Shown: positions 35,173-43,599 of the stretch, in pieces
Layout of the letters: the number at the start of each line of letters is the position of its first letter
Position numbering within the stretch: position 1 is the stretch's first letter
Assembly (NCBI RefSeq): GCF_013822795.1
Contig: NZ_PNLB01000014.1
Coordinates: 1-64,000 of the forward strand
DNA from: Phenylobacterium sp.
GTDB lineage: Bacteria; Pseudomonadota; Alphaproteobacteria; Caulobacterales; Caulobacteraceae
Direction: 5' to 3'
Length of the DNA: 64,000 nt
Program-made: the position numbers and the translations under genes
Notes under the pieces: model-generated
Seen by the model: only the letters and a program-made list of their open reading frames with translations
Told to the model about the DNA's origin: nothing
The model's database searches: none

Positions 35173-37611
35173 ATGGTTCGAACTGGCTTTCTGGCGGCCG
35201 CCTCAGCGGCGGTGTTGGCTGTCTGTCTGGGCGCCCCGGCCCTCGCCGCTCCCAACAAACCCGCCGCAGCCACCGCCGGCGCGGTCCGCCAGGACGGACT
35301 GCTGCCAGTCTATGTCGACAAGGCCCGCGGCCGCATCCTGCTGTCGCTGCCCGCCCCTGACGCGCAAGGGGTGAGCGGCCGCTTCCTCTATGTGAGCGCG
35401 CTCAAGACCGGTCTCGGCTCGGCCCCGGTGGGGCTCGACCGCGCCCGCATCGGCGACACCCAGGTGCTGGCCTTCCGCCGTATCGGCAGGAAGGTTGTGG
35501 CCGAGTTCGAAAACCATCGCTTCCGCGCCGCCGGCGCGCCGGAGGCCGAGCAGGCCGCCGCCCGCGAGGCGTTTTCCGTCTCCACCGTCTGGGCCGGCGA
35601 GGTCATCCAAACCACGCCCGACGGCCGTATCCTGGTCGACATCGGATCCTTCCTGACCCGCGACGGCATCGGCGTCGCCGACGCGCTGAAACAGGCCGGC
35701 GAGGCCGGCTACAAGCTGGTTCCCGATCTCTCGCTCGCCGACCCCGGCGCGGTGAAGGTGTTTCCCGAGAACCTCGAATTCGAGGCCCGCCAGACCTACG
35801 CCTCCGACACCCCGGGACCGGAGGTGCGCAACATCGCCCCCGACCCCAAGCTGATCACCTTCGAGGTCCGCCACAGCCTGGTGAAGCTGCCCGAGCCCGG
35901 CTACCAGCCGCGCGCCTTCGACCCGCGCACCGGCGGTTTCTCGACCATGGCGCTCGACTACGCCGCGCCGCTCGGCGAGGAGATCGTCCAGCGCTACGCC
36001 AACCGCTTCCGGCTGGAGAAGACGAACCCCGCCGCCGCCCGCTCGCCGGTCAAGAAGCCGATCGTCTTCTATGTCGACCGCGCGGCGCCCGAACCGATCC
36101 GCAGCGCCCTGGTCGACGGCGCGGCCTGGTGGAACCAGGCCTTCGACGCCGCCGGTTTCGTTGACGCCTTCCAGGTCAAGGTCCTGCCCGAAGGCGCCGA
36201 CCCGCTCGACGTCCGCTACAACGTCATCAACTGGGTCGATCGCGCTACCCGCGGTTGGTCCTATGGCCAGGCTGTGGTCGATCCGCGCACCGGCGAGATC
36301 GTCAAGGGCTCGGTGCTGCTGGGCGCCCTTCGCGTGCGCCAGGACATGCTGATCTTCGAAGGCCTGGTCGGCGCGCATCACAACGGGACCGGCGGTCCCA
36401 ACGACCCGATCGAAGTGTCGCTCGCCCGCCTGCGCCAGCTGTCGGCGCACGAGGTCGGCCACTCGATCGGCTTTGCGCACAACTTCGCCGGCTCGACCCA
36501 GGACCGCGCCAGCGTGATGGACTATCCGGCGCCGCGGGTGCTGCTGAAGGACGGCCGCATCGACCTCTCCGACGCCTACGGCGTGGACATCGGCGGCTGG
36601 GACAAGTTCACCGTGGACTGGCTCTATGGTTCCGACGGCGAGGCCGCCCAGCGCAAGGTCAAGGCCTCGGTCGACCAGGGCCAGCGCTACGTCACCGACG
36701 TCGACTCCCGCCCGCTCGGCGCCGCCCAGCCGTGGGGCAGCCTGTGGGACGACGGCCCCGATCCCGTGGCCGAACTGAACCGCATGATGGAGGTGCGCCG
36801 CGTGGCGCTCAGCCAATTCGGCCTCGGCGCGCTGAAACCCGGCGAGCCGGTCGCCAACCTCAAGCGCAAGTACGTCCCGATCTACCTGCTGCACCGCTAC
36901 CAACTCGAGGCGGCCAGCAAGCTCGTCGGCGGGGTCGACTTCGCCTACGCGGTGATCGGCGACGGCCGCGAGACCTCGCCGCCGGTCCCGGCCGCCCAGC
37001 AGCGCGCGGCGCTCGCCGCCTTGATGGCCACCCTCGACCCGAAGGAGCTCGACACCCCCGAGACCCTGGCGGCGATGCTGTCCTCGGCCCAGTCGGGCGA
37101 TCCGGACCGCCAGTACGTGATCGAGGTGTTCGCCACCGCCGGCGGCCCTGTGTTCGACCCGCTGGTCGCCGCCGAGGTCGCCGCCGGCCTGACCCTGGAC
37201 AACCTGCTGGCGCCCGACCGCATGGCCCGGCTGGTCGACCAGCAGCGCCGCGATCCGGGGCAGCTCGGCGTCGGCGAAATGCTCGACCAGTTGATCGACA
37301 CGGTGTTCGCGCCAGCCGCCGGACGCCTGGGCGAAGTCTCGCGGCGGGTGCAGACCCGGCTAGTGCTGAACCTCGCCAATGCGGCACGCGACCCCAAGGT
37401 CTCGCCGGCCGTCGGCGCGGAGATCAGCGCCCGGCTGAAAGCCTTGCCCGCCCGGCTCAAGGGCGGCGCGGACCCGGCCGACCGCGCCCACCGCCAGCGC
37501 CTGATCGCGCTGCTGGGCGACTCGGCCCTGCTGGCCGAACTCTCGGAACCGAAGCTGAAACCGCAAACCCCGCCCGGCATGCCGATCGGCGACGGCGATT
37601 ACGGACGCTAA
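35173..37611 (+). CDS. Exported zinc-dependent metalloprotease (DUF5117/DUF4953 type)
   Basis: 812 residues. Signal peptide MVRTGFLAAASAAVLAVCLGAPALA. N-terminal half has the long beta-rich DUF5117-like region (DGLLPVYVDKARGRILL, then FLTRDGIG). The metzincin motif HEVGHSIGFAH begins at H426 (H426, E427, H430, H436), followed by GSTQDRASVMDY as a Met-turn-like region. C-terminal part is helical. It is probably a periplasmic or outer-membrane protein-degrading enzyme; substrate unknown. The ATG at 35173 fits the signal peptide and follows AAAGGGG. Confidence 0.88.
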   Translation: MVRTGFLAAASAAVLAVCLGAPALAAPNKPAAATAGAVRQDGLLPVYVDKARGRILLSLPAPDAQGVSGRFLYVSALKTGLGSAPVGLDRARIGDTQVLAFRRIGRKVVAEFENHRFRAAGAPEAEQAAAREAFSVSTVWAGEVIQTTPDGRILVDIGSFLTRDGIGVADALKQAGEAGYKLVPDLSLADPGAVKVFPENLEFEARQTYASDTPGPEVRNIAPDPKLITFEVRHSLVKLPEPGYQPRAFDPRTGGFSTMALDYAAPLGEEIVQRYANRFRLEKTNPAAARSPVKKPIVFYVDRAAPEPIRSALVDGAAWWNQAFDAAGFVDAFQVKVLPEGADPLDVRYNVINWVDRATRGWSYGQAVVDPRTGEIVKGSVLLGALRVRQDMLIFEGLVGAHHNGTGGPNDPIEVSLARLRQLSAHEVGHSIGFAHNFAGSTQDRASVMDYPAPRVLLKDGRIDLSDAYGVDIGGWDKFTVDWLYGSDGEAAQRKVKASVDQGQRYVTDVDSRPLGAAQPWGSLWDDGPDPVAELNRMMEVRRVALSQFGLGALKPGEPVANLKRKYVPIYLLHRYQLEAASKLVGGVDFAYAVIGDGRETSPPVPAAQQRAALAALMATLDPKELDTPETLAAMLSSAQSGDPDRQYVIEVFATAGGPVFDPLVAAEVAAGLTLDNLLAPDRMARLVDQQRRDPGQLGVGEMLDQLIDTVFAPAAGRLGEVSRRVQTRLVLNLANAARDPKVSPAVGAEISARLKALPARLKGGADPADRAHRQRLIALLGDSALLAELSEPKLKPQTPPGMPIGDGDYGR

Positions 37612-37612
37612 T

Positions 37613-37722
37613 TCCTCCCCCTTTGGGGGAGGTGGCGCGCGGAGCGCGACGGAAGAGGACCGCTGAGCCAGCAGGCTCCCTCAGTCAGCCATGCGGCTGA
37701 CAGCTCCCCCAGCGGGGGAGCA
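37613..37722. repeat. Type A repeat, copy 3
   Basis: CTCCCCCTTTGGGGGAGG, a GGCGCGCGGAGCGCGACGG stem (mirrors copy 1 with one change), a degenerate middle (GGAAGAGGACCGCTGAGCC), GTCAGCCATGCGGCTGAC, and GCTCCCCCAGCGGGGGAGC. It fills the convergent gap between the metalloprotease and lysK. Confidence 0.88.
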
Positions 37723-37734
37723 ATCAACGGCGCC

Positions 37735-39441
37735 TCAAGCCGCCGCCAGTTCCCCGGCCAGCGCCTGCTCGATCAGAGCGATGGTCCGCTCCAGGCCGAA
37801 GATCGCGGCGAAGGAGCCGAACCGCGGCCCTTGGCTCTGGCCCAGCAGCACTTCGTACAGCGCCTGGAACCAGGCCCGCAGCGGCTCGAACCCGGCGGTC
37901 TTGCCGACCTCGAACACCTCGTTCTGGATCGTCTCGGCGTCGGCGTCGGCCGGCAACGCCTTGAAGCGGGCCAGCAGGTCCTCCATCGCCGCACGCTCCT
38001 TCTCGTCGGGCGCGCGGAACTTCTTCGAGGGCTTCACGAAGTCCTCGTAGTAGTTGATCGCGTAGCCGATCAGCCGGTCGAGCATCGGCTCGGTCTGCGC
38101 GGACGCGCCCGGCATGTAGCGGCTGACGAAGCCCCAGAGGATGTCCTTGGTCGAGGCGTCGGCCGCCGACACCAGGTTCAGCAGCAGCGAGAACGACAGC
38201 GGCGAGCCCTTCTCCGGCGGCGCCCCGCGGTGGACATGCCAGGCCGGGTTGTCGATCGCCGTGCCGTTCGAGGTCGCCCGCGCCTTGTTGAAGGCCTCGA
38301 GCTGCTGGAGATACTCGTCCGTCGCCTTCGGGATGACGTCGAAGTAGAGCCGCTTGGCCGACTTCGGCGACTGGTACATGTAGTAGGCGAGGCTCTCGGG
38401 CGCGCCGTAGCGCAGCCACTCCTCCATGGTCAGGCCGTTGCCCTTGGACTTGGAGATCTTCTGGTTGTTCTCGTCCATGAACAGCTCGAAGTGGAAGGCC
38501 TCGGGCGGCGTACCGCCCAGCACCTTCACCAGCTTGTTCGAGACCCGCACGGAATCGACCAGGTCCTTGCCCGAGGCTTCGAAGTCGACGCCCAGCGCGT
38601 ACCAGCGCGCCGCCCAGTCGGGACGCCACTGCAGCTTCACATGGCCGCCAGTGACCGGGACCTCGGTCAGGGTTCCGTCCTCGTCGTTAAAGGTGATGGT
38701 GCCCTTCTCGACGTCGCGGCTCACCGTCGGGACCTGCAGCACTCGGCCCGACTTCGGGCTGACCGGCAAGAACGGCGAATAGGTGGCGCGGCGCTCTTCG
38801 CCGAGCGTCGGCAGCATCACGCCCTGAACGGCGTCGAACCGCGCCAGGATCTTCAGCAGCACCTCGTCGAACCGGCCCGACTTGTAGGTCTGCGTCGACG
38901 ACATGAACTCGTAGTCGAACCCGAAGCCGTCGAGGAAGGCGCGCAGGCGGGCGTTGTTGTGGGCCGCGAAGCTCTCGTACTCGCCGAACGGGTCGCGCAC
39001 GGCCGAGACCGGCTTGTCGCGATCCTCTTCCAGCATCTCGCGGTTCGGCACGTTGTCGGGGATCTTCCGCAGCCCGTCCATATCGTCGGAGAAGACAATC
39101 AGCTTGGTCGGAATGGCGTCCTCGGTCAGGGCGCGGAACGCGGTGCGCACCATGGTTGGCCGCGCGGCCTCGCCGAACGTGCCCATGTGCGGCAGGCCCG
39201 AGGCGCCGAACCCGCACTGGAACACCACCGGCTGGGCCAGCACCGGGAAGGTGCTCACCGCCTGGTCGGCCTTACCCTCGCCGATCAGGCTGGCGGCCAG
39301 GTCGCGCTCGGAGTCGGACAACCGAAGTTTGAGCGTCCGATCCAGCAGGATGCGGGCCTGTTCGAAGGGCCAGCTTTTCGCTTCGCGCGCCTGGGCAGAG
39401 AGGCCGCGCAGGGTGGGGTTCTGGATCGAGGTGTCGGACAT
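37735..39441 (-). CDS. lysK: Lysine--tRNA ligase, class I
   Basis: 568 residues. Class I synthetase rather than the usual bacterial class II LysS: HIGH-like PHMGTF at 84-89 and KMSKS-like KISKSKGNG near 335. Class I LysRS is the form used by most alphaproteobacteria. C-terminal anticodon-binding helices follow. No lysS is seen in this window. The divergent gap to phnD is about 121 bases. Confidence 0.96.
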   Translation of the reverse strand: MSDTSIQNPTLRGLSAQAREAKSWPFEQARILLDRTLKLRLSDSERDLAASLIGEGKADQAVSTFPVLAQPVVFQCGFGASGLPHMGTFGEAARPTMVRTAFRALTEDAIPTKLIVFSDDMDGLRKIPDNVPNREMLEEDRDKPVSAVRDPFGEYESFAAHNNARLRAFLDGFGFDYEFMSSTQTYKSGRFDEVLLKILARFDAVQGVMLPTLGEERRATYSPFLPVSPKSGRVLQVPTVSRDVEKGTITFNDEDGTLTEVPVTGGHVKLQWRPDWAARWYALGVDFEASGKDLVDSVRVSNKLVKVLGGTPPEAFHFELFMDENNQKISKSKGNGLTMEEWLRYGAPESLAYYMYQSPKSAKRLYFDVIPKATDEYLQQLEAFNKARATSNGTAIDNPAWHVHRGAPPEKGSPLSFSLLLNLVSAADASTKDILWGFVSRYMPGASAQTEPMLDRLIGYAINYYEDFVKPSKKFRAPDEKERAAMEDLLARFKALPADADAETIQNEVFEVGKTAGFEPLRAWFQALYEVLLGQSQGPRFGSFAAIFGLERTIALIEQALAGELAAA

Positions 39442-39562
39442 CTGCGCGGCCTAACCCCAGTAGGCCCTCGCCTCAAGCAGACTTTTGCGCTCATCTTCGT
39501 CGCGGAGCTGTCACGGAACCGGCGCAAAAGCCCGGCCAGTCGCTCTTTCGGGGGAAGTTTCC

Positions 39563-40573
39563 ATGCTCACGCGCCGCCTCGCGCTCGCCCTGGCCGCCGC
39601 GCTCACACTGGCCGGCTGCAGCCAGAAGGACGAGGCCAAGGCCCCTCCGCAGGTGATCAACTTCTCGATCATGTCGACCGAGGGCCGCCAGACCCAGATG
39701 GACGATTGGGGGCCGTTCCTGGCCGATATGGAGAAGTCGGTCGGCGTGCCGGTGAAGCCGTTCTTCGGCACCAACTACACTTCGCTGATCGAGGCGATGC
39801 GCTTCAAGCAGACCGATGTCGGCTGGTTCACCAATCACTCGGGCTTGGAGGCGGTGCGCCGCGCCAACGGCGAGGTCTTCGCCCGCACCGTCAAGCCAAA
39901 CGGCCCCGACGGCTACCAGGCCGTGATTGTCGTCAAGAAGGGCTCGGGGATCACCCTCGACCGATTGCTCAAGTGCGACCACACGCTGAACTTTGGCATG
40001 GGCGACGCCAAGTCGACCTCCGGCACCCTCGCGCCGATGACCTATCTGTTCGCGCCCAAGGGCATCGACCCCAATGCCTGCTTCAAGACCGTCCGCTCGG
40101 CCAACCACGAGGCCAACCTGTTCTCGGTCGCCCAGGGCCTGCTCGACGCGGCGACCAACAACACCGCCTCGATGGAGCGCATGGAGATGCTGGACACCGA
40201 CCTGGCCAAGAAGACCATGGCCAGCGTCGACGTGATCTGGACCTCGCCGACCATTCCCGAGGACCCGATGGTCCGCCGCAAGGACCTCGACGCAGGCCTG
40301 AAGGCCAAGATCGACGCCTTCATGTTCAGCTATGGGACCGGCGAAGGCCCGGAGGCCGAACGCCAGCGCAAGGTGCTCGAACGCATCCAGACCAGGCCGT
40401 TCAAGCGCGCCGACAATTCGCACCTGCTGCCGGTCCGCGAAATGGAGGCCGCCGGCCAGTTGATCGTCGCCAAGCGCAAGGGCGACGTCGCCGCGACCGC
40501 CGCCGCGCAGACCGAACTCGACAAGATCGCCGCCGAGAAGAAAACGCTGCCGCCGGCCGACGCGGGGAACTGA
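39563..40573 (+). CDS. phnD: Phosphonate/phosphate-type ABC transporter substrate-binding protein PhnD
   Basis: 336 residues. Lipobox LAGC after [15 protein letters not shown], so a lipid-anchored periplasmic protein. Binding-fold segments: [48 protein letters not shown] and [18 protein letters not shown] fit the PhnD/PtxB family. The start at 39563 follows GGGGAAG. No phnC ATPase or phnE permease flanks it in the window, so the permease partner must be elsewhere. Confidence 0.9.
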   Translation: MLTRRLALALAAALTLAGCSQKDEAKAPPQVINFSIMSTEGRQTQMDDWGPFLADMEKSVGVPVKPFFGTNYTSLIEAMRFKQTDVGWFTNHSGLEAVRRANGEVFARTVKPNGPDGYQAVIVVKKGSGITLDRLLKCDHTLNFGMGDAKSTSGTLAPMTYLFAPKGIDPNACFKTVRSANHEANLFSVAQGLLDAATNNTASMERMEMLDTDLAKKTMASVDVIWTSPTIPEDPMVRRKDLDAGLKAKIDAFMFSYGTGEGPEAERQRKVLERIQTRPFKRADNSHLLPVREMEAAGQLIVAKRKGDVAATAAAQTELDKIAAEKKTLPPADAGN

Positions 40574-40620
40574 AGCGCCGCTTTCGCGTCCTCCCTACCT
40601 AGGCTGGTACGGAGGCGTCG

Positions 40621-41001
40621 ATGAATCTGGTGGTCGCAAAGCGGGCCCTGGGCCTGTTCTCCCTGGCGGTCGGCGTGGCCGCGGTCGCCGCGCCGCGCCA
40701 AGTGACCCGGTTCCTCGGGCTCAAATTCGACGACCAGGCGATGAGCGCCTTCGGCGCGCGGGAGATCGCCTCGGGGGCCGGCTTGCTCTCGCCGGTGCCG
40801 CCTGGACCGTGGTTCTGGATGCGGGCCGGCGGCGACCTGATGGACCTCGCCGTGCTCGGCCGCGCCATCGGCCGCGACAACCCCCGCCGCAAGATCGCCT
40901 ACGCCGCCTTCGGCGCAGTCGCCGCCGTGGCGGTGATCGACCTGGCCATCGCCATCCACACCGCCCGCAACCGCCGCGACGATCGCGAGGCGGCGGCCTA
41001 G
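40621..41001 (+). CDS. Small membrane protein of unknown function
   Basis: 126 residues. Hydrophobic segments at about 8-25, 50-60 and 92-112; loop ITRFLGLKFDDQAMSAFGAREIASGAGLL between. Arg-rich tail. The fold resembles the N-terminal membrane part of some SRPBCC/cyclase-dehydrase proteins, which I cannot confirm. It is 47 bases after phnD and could be co-transcribed. Followed by a 386-base stretch filled by three repeats. Confidence 0.7.
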   Translation: MNLVVAKRALGLFSLAVGVAAVAAPRQVTRFLGLKFDDQAMSAFGAREIASGAGLLSPVPPGPWFWMRAGGDLMDLAVLGRAIGRDNPRRKIAYAAFGAVAAVAVIDLAIAIHTARNRRDDREAAA

Positions 41002-41011
41002 TCAAATTCAG

Positions 41012-41138
41012 GTCCTCCCCTCTTGGGGGAGGTGGATCGATGCGCAGCATCGAGACGGTGGGGGACTGCTCTAAGACAGCTGAGTCAAAGTCCCCCTCAG
41101 TCAGCCATTCGGCTGACTGCACCCCCAGCGGGAGAGCA
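41012..41138. repeat. Type A repeat, copy 4
   Basis: CCTCCCCTCTTGGGGGAGG, TCGATGCGCAGCATCGAGAC stem, GGGGGACTGCTCTAAGACAG, AAGTCCCCCTC, GTCAGCCATTCGGCTGAC, and a degenerate last hairpin (ACCCCCAGCGGGAGAGC). It is the first of three repeats in the gap between the small membrane protein and the thioesterase genes. Confidence 0.9.
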
Positions 41139-41163
41139 TCTAGACCTAAGGAAAGCTCAGAAC

Positions 41164-41280
41164 CCTCCCTCGCCCCCTTGGGGGAGAGGGCTGGGGTGAG
41201 GGGGACTGCTGACTCAGCAAAGCGCCGCTCCGCGCCGCAAGACCCCTCACCTAACCTCTCCCCTCAAGCGGGGAGAGGAA
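41164..41280. repeat. Type B repeat, copy 3
   Basis: CCCTCGCCCCCTTGGGGGAG arm, GGTGAGGGGGACTGCTGACTCAGCA, GCGCCGCTCCGCGCCGC and the right arm CCCCTCACCTAACCTCTCCC with CCTCAAGCGGGGAGAGG. TGCTGACTCAGCA is a perfect small palindrome. It is the middle element of the three-repeat gap. Confidence 0.9.
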
Positions 41281-41324
41281 CTGGTCGTGCAGCCGACGGG
41301 ACATCAGCTCTCATGGCAGCAGCA

Positions 41325-41376
41325 TCAAAGTCCCTCTCAGTCAGCTGCGCTGACAGCTCCCCCAGAAGGGGAGCAT
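41325..41376. repeat. Type A repeat, right half only
   Basis: TCAAAGTCCCTCTCAGTCAG, GTCAGCTGCGCTGAC (shortened third stem, still paired) and GCTCCCCCAGAAGGGGAGC. The left half is missing. With the two preceding elements it fills all of 41002-41387, where no gene is seen. Confidence 0.75.
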
Positions 41377-41387
41377 CCGAGAAAGGC

Positions 41388-41807
41388 TTAGCTGCCGCTC
41401 AGCAGGAAATGCCCGCGCAGAGCGGCGGCGGGCTTGTCGCGCGCCTCCTGCCAAGCCTCGACATGGACGTTGGCGATCTGGCGGCCGACCTTCCGCACAT
41501 CGGCGCGGGCGTACATGGTCATCGCCTTGCCGGGCCGCAGGTACTCGATGGTGATGTCGATGGTCTTGTGGACCTTGGCGCTGGGCGCGATCACCGACAG
41601 CTGGGCCAAGGCGGTCATTTCCATGAACGCCCCGATCACTCCGCCGTGCAGGGCCGGCAGCACCATGTTGCCGATCAGGTGCGGCGCGAACGGCAAGATG
41701 GCGGTCATCTCGTCGCCGGCCAGCTCGGCGCGCATGCCGAGAAACCGGACGTACGGCACCCGGCCAAGGAACTGTTCGAGCCGTTGGGCGGCGGCCTGCT
41801 GGGTCAT
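41388..41807 (-). CDS. Hotdog-fold thioesterase, PaaI-like
   Basis: 139 residues. Hotdog pattern: LPALHGGVIGAFMEMTALAQL with the HGG of the PaaI family, then KTIDITIEYLRPGKAMTMYARADVRKVGRQIANVHVEAWQ. It would hydrolyse an acyl-CoA thioester of unknown chain. Start overlaps the upstream thioesterase stop (ATGA), so the two genes are a coupled pair and may form a heteromer. Confidence 0.9.
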   Translation of the reverse strand: MTQQAAAQRLEQFLGRVPYVRFLGMRAELAGDEMTAILPFAPHLIGNMVLPALHGGVIGAFMEMTALAQLSVIAPSAKVHKTIDITIEYLRPGKAMTMYARADVRKVGRQIANVHVEAWQEARDKPAAALRGHFLLSGS

Positions 41808-42247
41808 GGCGCGGCCCGCTTTAGGATGAAGGCGGCCTGGGCCGTGGCGATCGGATCTTCCGGATCGGCGTCGAAGGCGTGGGCGCGCACGAAGGCGATA
41901 TTGCGGGTCAGCTTGTAGCAGTGGGCGTTGGCGGTGACGTCGGCGCGCGGGGCGGCCGGGCGCATGTAGTCGATGCGCAGGTCCAGGGTCGCCGTGGAAA
42001 GAAAGCCGCCTTCCAGCGATCGCGAGGTCACGGCCAGGCCGCAGACATGATCGAGAAGCGCGGTGATCACCCCTCCCGCGATGACGCCGGTGTCGGGATC
42101 GCCGACCAGCTCTTCGCGCCAGGGAGTGAAGATGGAGCCTCGCGAAGGCTCAACGGAAATCAGCTTAAAGCCGAGGGCGGAGGCCTGCGGCACGGTCTCA
42201 ACCATGTGCCGGGCCGCATCGCGAAGGGCCTCCGGGGTAATCGTCAT
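41804..42247 (-). CDS. Hotdog-fold thioesterase, PaaI-like
   Basis: 147 residues. DTGVIAGGVITALLDHVCGLAV holds the family segment, with AGG in place of HGG and Asp in the helix, then STATLDLRIDYMRPAAPRADVTANAHCYKLTRNIAFVRAHAF. It is similar in layout to its neighbour, suggesting an old duplication. Loss of the His in the HGG motif may mean altered catalysis. A 35-residue gene and two promoters' worth of sequence lie upstream. Confidence 0.88.
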   Translation of the reverse strand: MTITPEALRDAARHMVETVPQASALGFKLISVEPSRGSIFTPWREELVGDPDTGVIAGGVITALLDHVCGLAVTSRSLEGGFLSTATLDLRIDYMRPAAPRADVTANAHCYKLTRNIAFVRAHAFDADPEDPIATAQAAFILKRAAP

Positions 42248-42312
42248 CCCCGTTCTTTGAGGCGCCTCCGCCTATCGGTCAATGTGACGGCAGGTCAACT
42301 TTGCACCTGCCC

Positions 42313-42420
42313 TTAAGCGACGCCGGCGGCCTTGGTCAGGATCGCGACGGCGATGGCCATCAGCGGGGTGGCGGCGAGAACGAGGTTGGCGAAGCCGTTG
42401 AAAGCGGTGGAGTTGCGCAT
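42313..42420 (-). CDS. 35-residue membrane peptide
   Basis: MRNSTAFNGFANLVLAATPL.. ending ILTKAAGVA: one hydrophobic segment from about residue 9 to 29 with a short polar N-terminus. GAGGG lies 8 bases upstream of ATG on the minus strand, and the reading frame has a normal stop. Codon use matches neighbours (G/C at third positions). It is isolated in an otherwise empty 341-base stretch. Function unknown; small single-span proteins of this kind often tune membrane complexes. Confidence 0.6.
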   Translation of the reverse strand: MRNSTAFNGFANLVLAATPLMAIAVAILTKAAGVA

Positions 42421-42588
42421 GGTGTTGTCCCTCTGGTCTGGTGTGGTCCGCGATGTCCGCGTCCCGATGACAGAGGTATACGAAACGACTTCGACGAATA
42501 CTCGTTAAGTCTTGGTCATGACGCCGATTTCACAATATGAATACTGTGTAATGTTCCCAAGCACCGCCGCCTCCCTATATCCCCAGGC

Positions 42589-43599
42589 ATGATCCGGCCC
42601 GAAGCCCTGCTGTGTCCCAGGCCCGAGGGGCTCTACTGCGCGCCCGGCGACTTCTTCGTCGATCCGGTGCGGCCTGTGACCCGCGCGGTCGTGACCCACG
42701 GCCACGCCGACCACGCCCGCGCCGGCCATGGCACAGTAATCGCCACCCCGCAGACCCTGGCGATCATGGCCGAACGCTACGGCGCCGACTTCGCCGGCTC
42801 GGTCCAGCCGGTCCCCTATGGACAGAGCGTCGGCCGCGACGGCGTCGACGTGACCCTGGTTCCGGCCGGCCACGTGCTGGGCTCGGCCCAGGCGGTCGTT
42901 GCCTGGAAGGGCCTGACCATGGTGGTGTCCGGCGACTACAAGCGCCGCCGCGATCCGACCTGCCCGCCCTTCGAGCCGGTCCCCTGCGACGTGTTCATCT
43001 CGGAGGCAACCTTCGGCCTGCCGGTGTTCCGACACCCCGACGACGGCCACGAGATCGCCAAGCTGCTGCGCTCGGTGCAGCAGTTCCCCGAGCGATCGCA
43101 CCTGGTCGGGGCCTACGCGCTGGGCAAGGCCCAGCGGATCATCGCCCTGCTGCGCGAGGCCGGCTGGGACCGAACCATCTATGTCCACGGCGCGCTCGAC
43201 CGGCTGAACCATCTTTATGAGAAGCACGGTGTGGCGCTCGGCCCGCTGGCCCCGGCCACCTCGACGACGAAGCAGGATTTCGCCGGCCAGATCATCATCG
43301 CCCCGCCCGGCGCCCTGGCCGACCGCTGGTCGCGCCGCTTCCCCGACCCAGTCTTGGCCTTCGCCTCGGGCTGGATGCAGGTGCGGGCCCGCGCCCGCCA
43401 GCGCGGGGTCGAGCTGCCGCTGGTGATCTCGGACCACGCCGACTGGGACGAACTGACCGCCACCGTCGACGAGCTGCGCCCCGGCGAGCTCTGGATCACC
43501 CACGGCCGCGAGGAAGCGCTGCTGCGCTGGGCGCAACTGCACGACATCAAGGCCCGCGCCCTGGCCCTGGTCGGCTACGAGGACGAGACCGAGGACTGA
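42589..43599 (+). CDS. Ligase-associated DNA exonuclease (metallo-beta-lactamase fold)
   Basis: 336 residues. beta-CASP/metallo-beta-lactamase enzyme with the metal motif THGHADHARAGH (H37, H39, D41, H42), PAGHVLGSAQ, VVSGDYKRR and the C-terminal VISDHADWDEL. It matches the exonuclease found with bacterial DNA ligases in a DNA-end processing set. Its stop overlaps the ligase start by one base (TGATG), so the two are coupled. It may trim ends before ligation. Confidence 0.93.
   Translation: MIRPEALLCPRPEGLYCAPGDFFVDPVRPVTRAVVTHGHADHARAGHGTVIATPQTLAIMAERYGADFAGSVQPVPYGQSVGRDGVDVTLVPAGHVLGSAQAVVAWKGLTMVVSGDYKRRRDPTCPPFEPVPCDVFISEATFGLPVFRHPDDGHEIAKLLRSVQQFPERSHLVGAYALGKAQRIIALLREAGWDRTIYVHGALDRLNHLYEKHGVALGPLAPATSTTKQDFAGQIIIAPPGALADRWSRRFPDPVLAFASGWMQVRARARQRGVELPLVISDHADWDELTATVDELRPGELWITHGREEALLRWAQLHDIKARALALVGYEDETED

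Noticed and set aside
35173..35190. tRNA T-loop-like GGTTCGAA
   Set aside because: It lies in the signal-peptide codons of the metalloprotease; no acceptor or anticodon stem surrounds it.
39480..39562. PhoB box upstream of phnD
   Set aside because: Only one half-site (CTGTCAC) is present; the second 7-mer at the required spacing is missing.
37831..40602. Very long plus-strand frame (over 900 codons) opposite lysK and over phnD
   Set aside because: Same cause: a shadow of lysK on the other strand, running into phnD in the wrong frame. No domain is recognisable.
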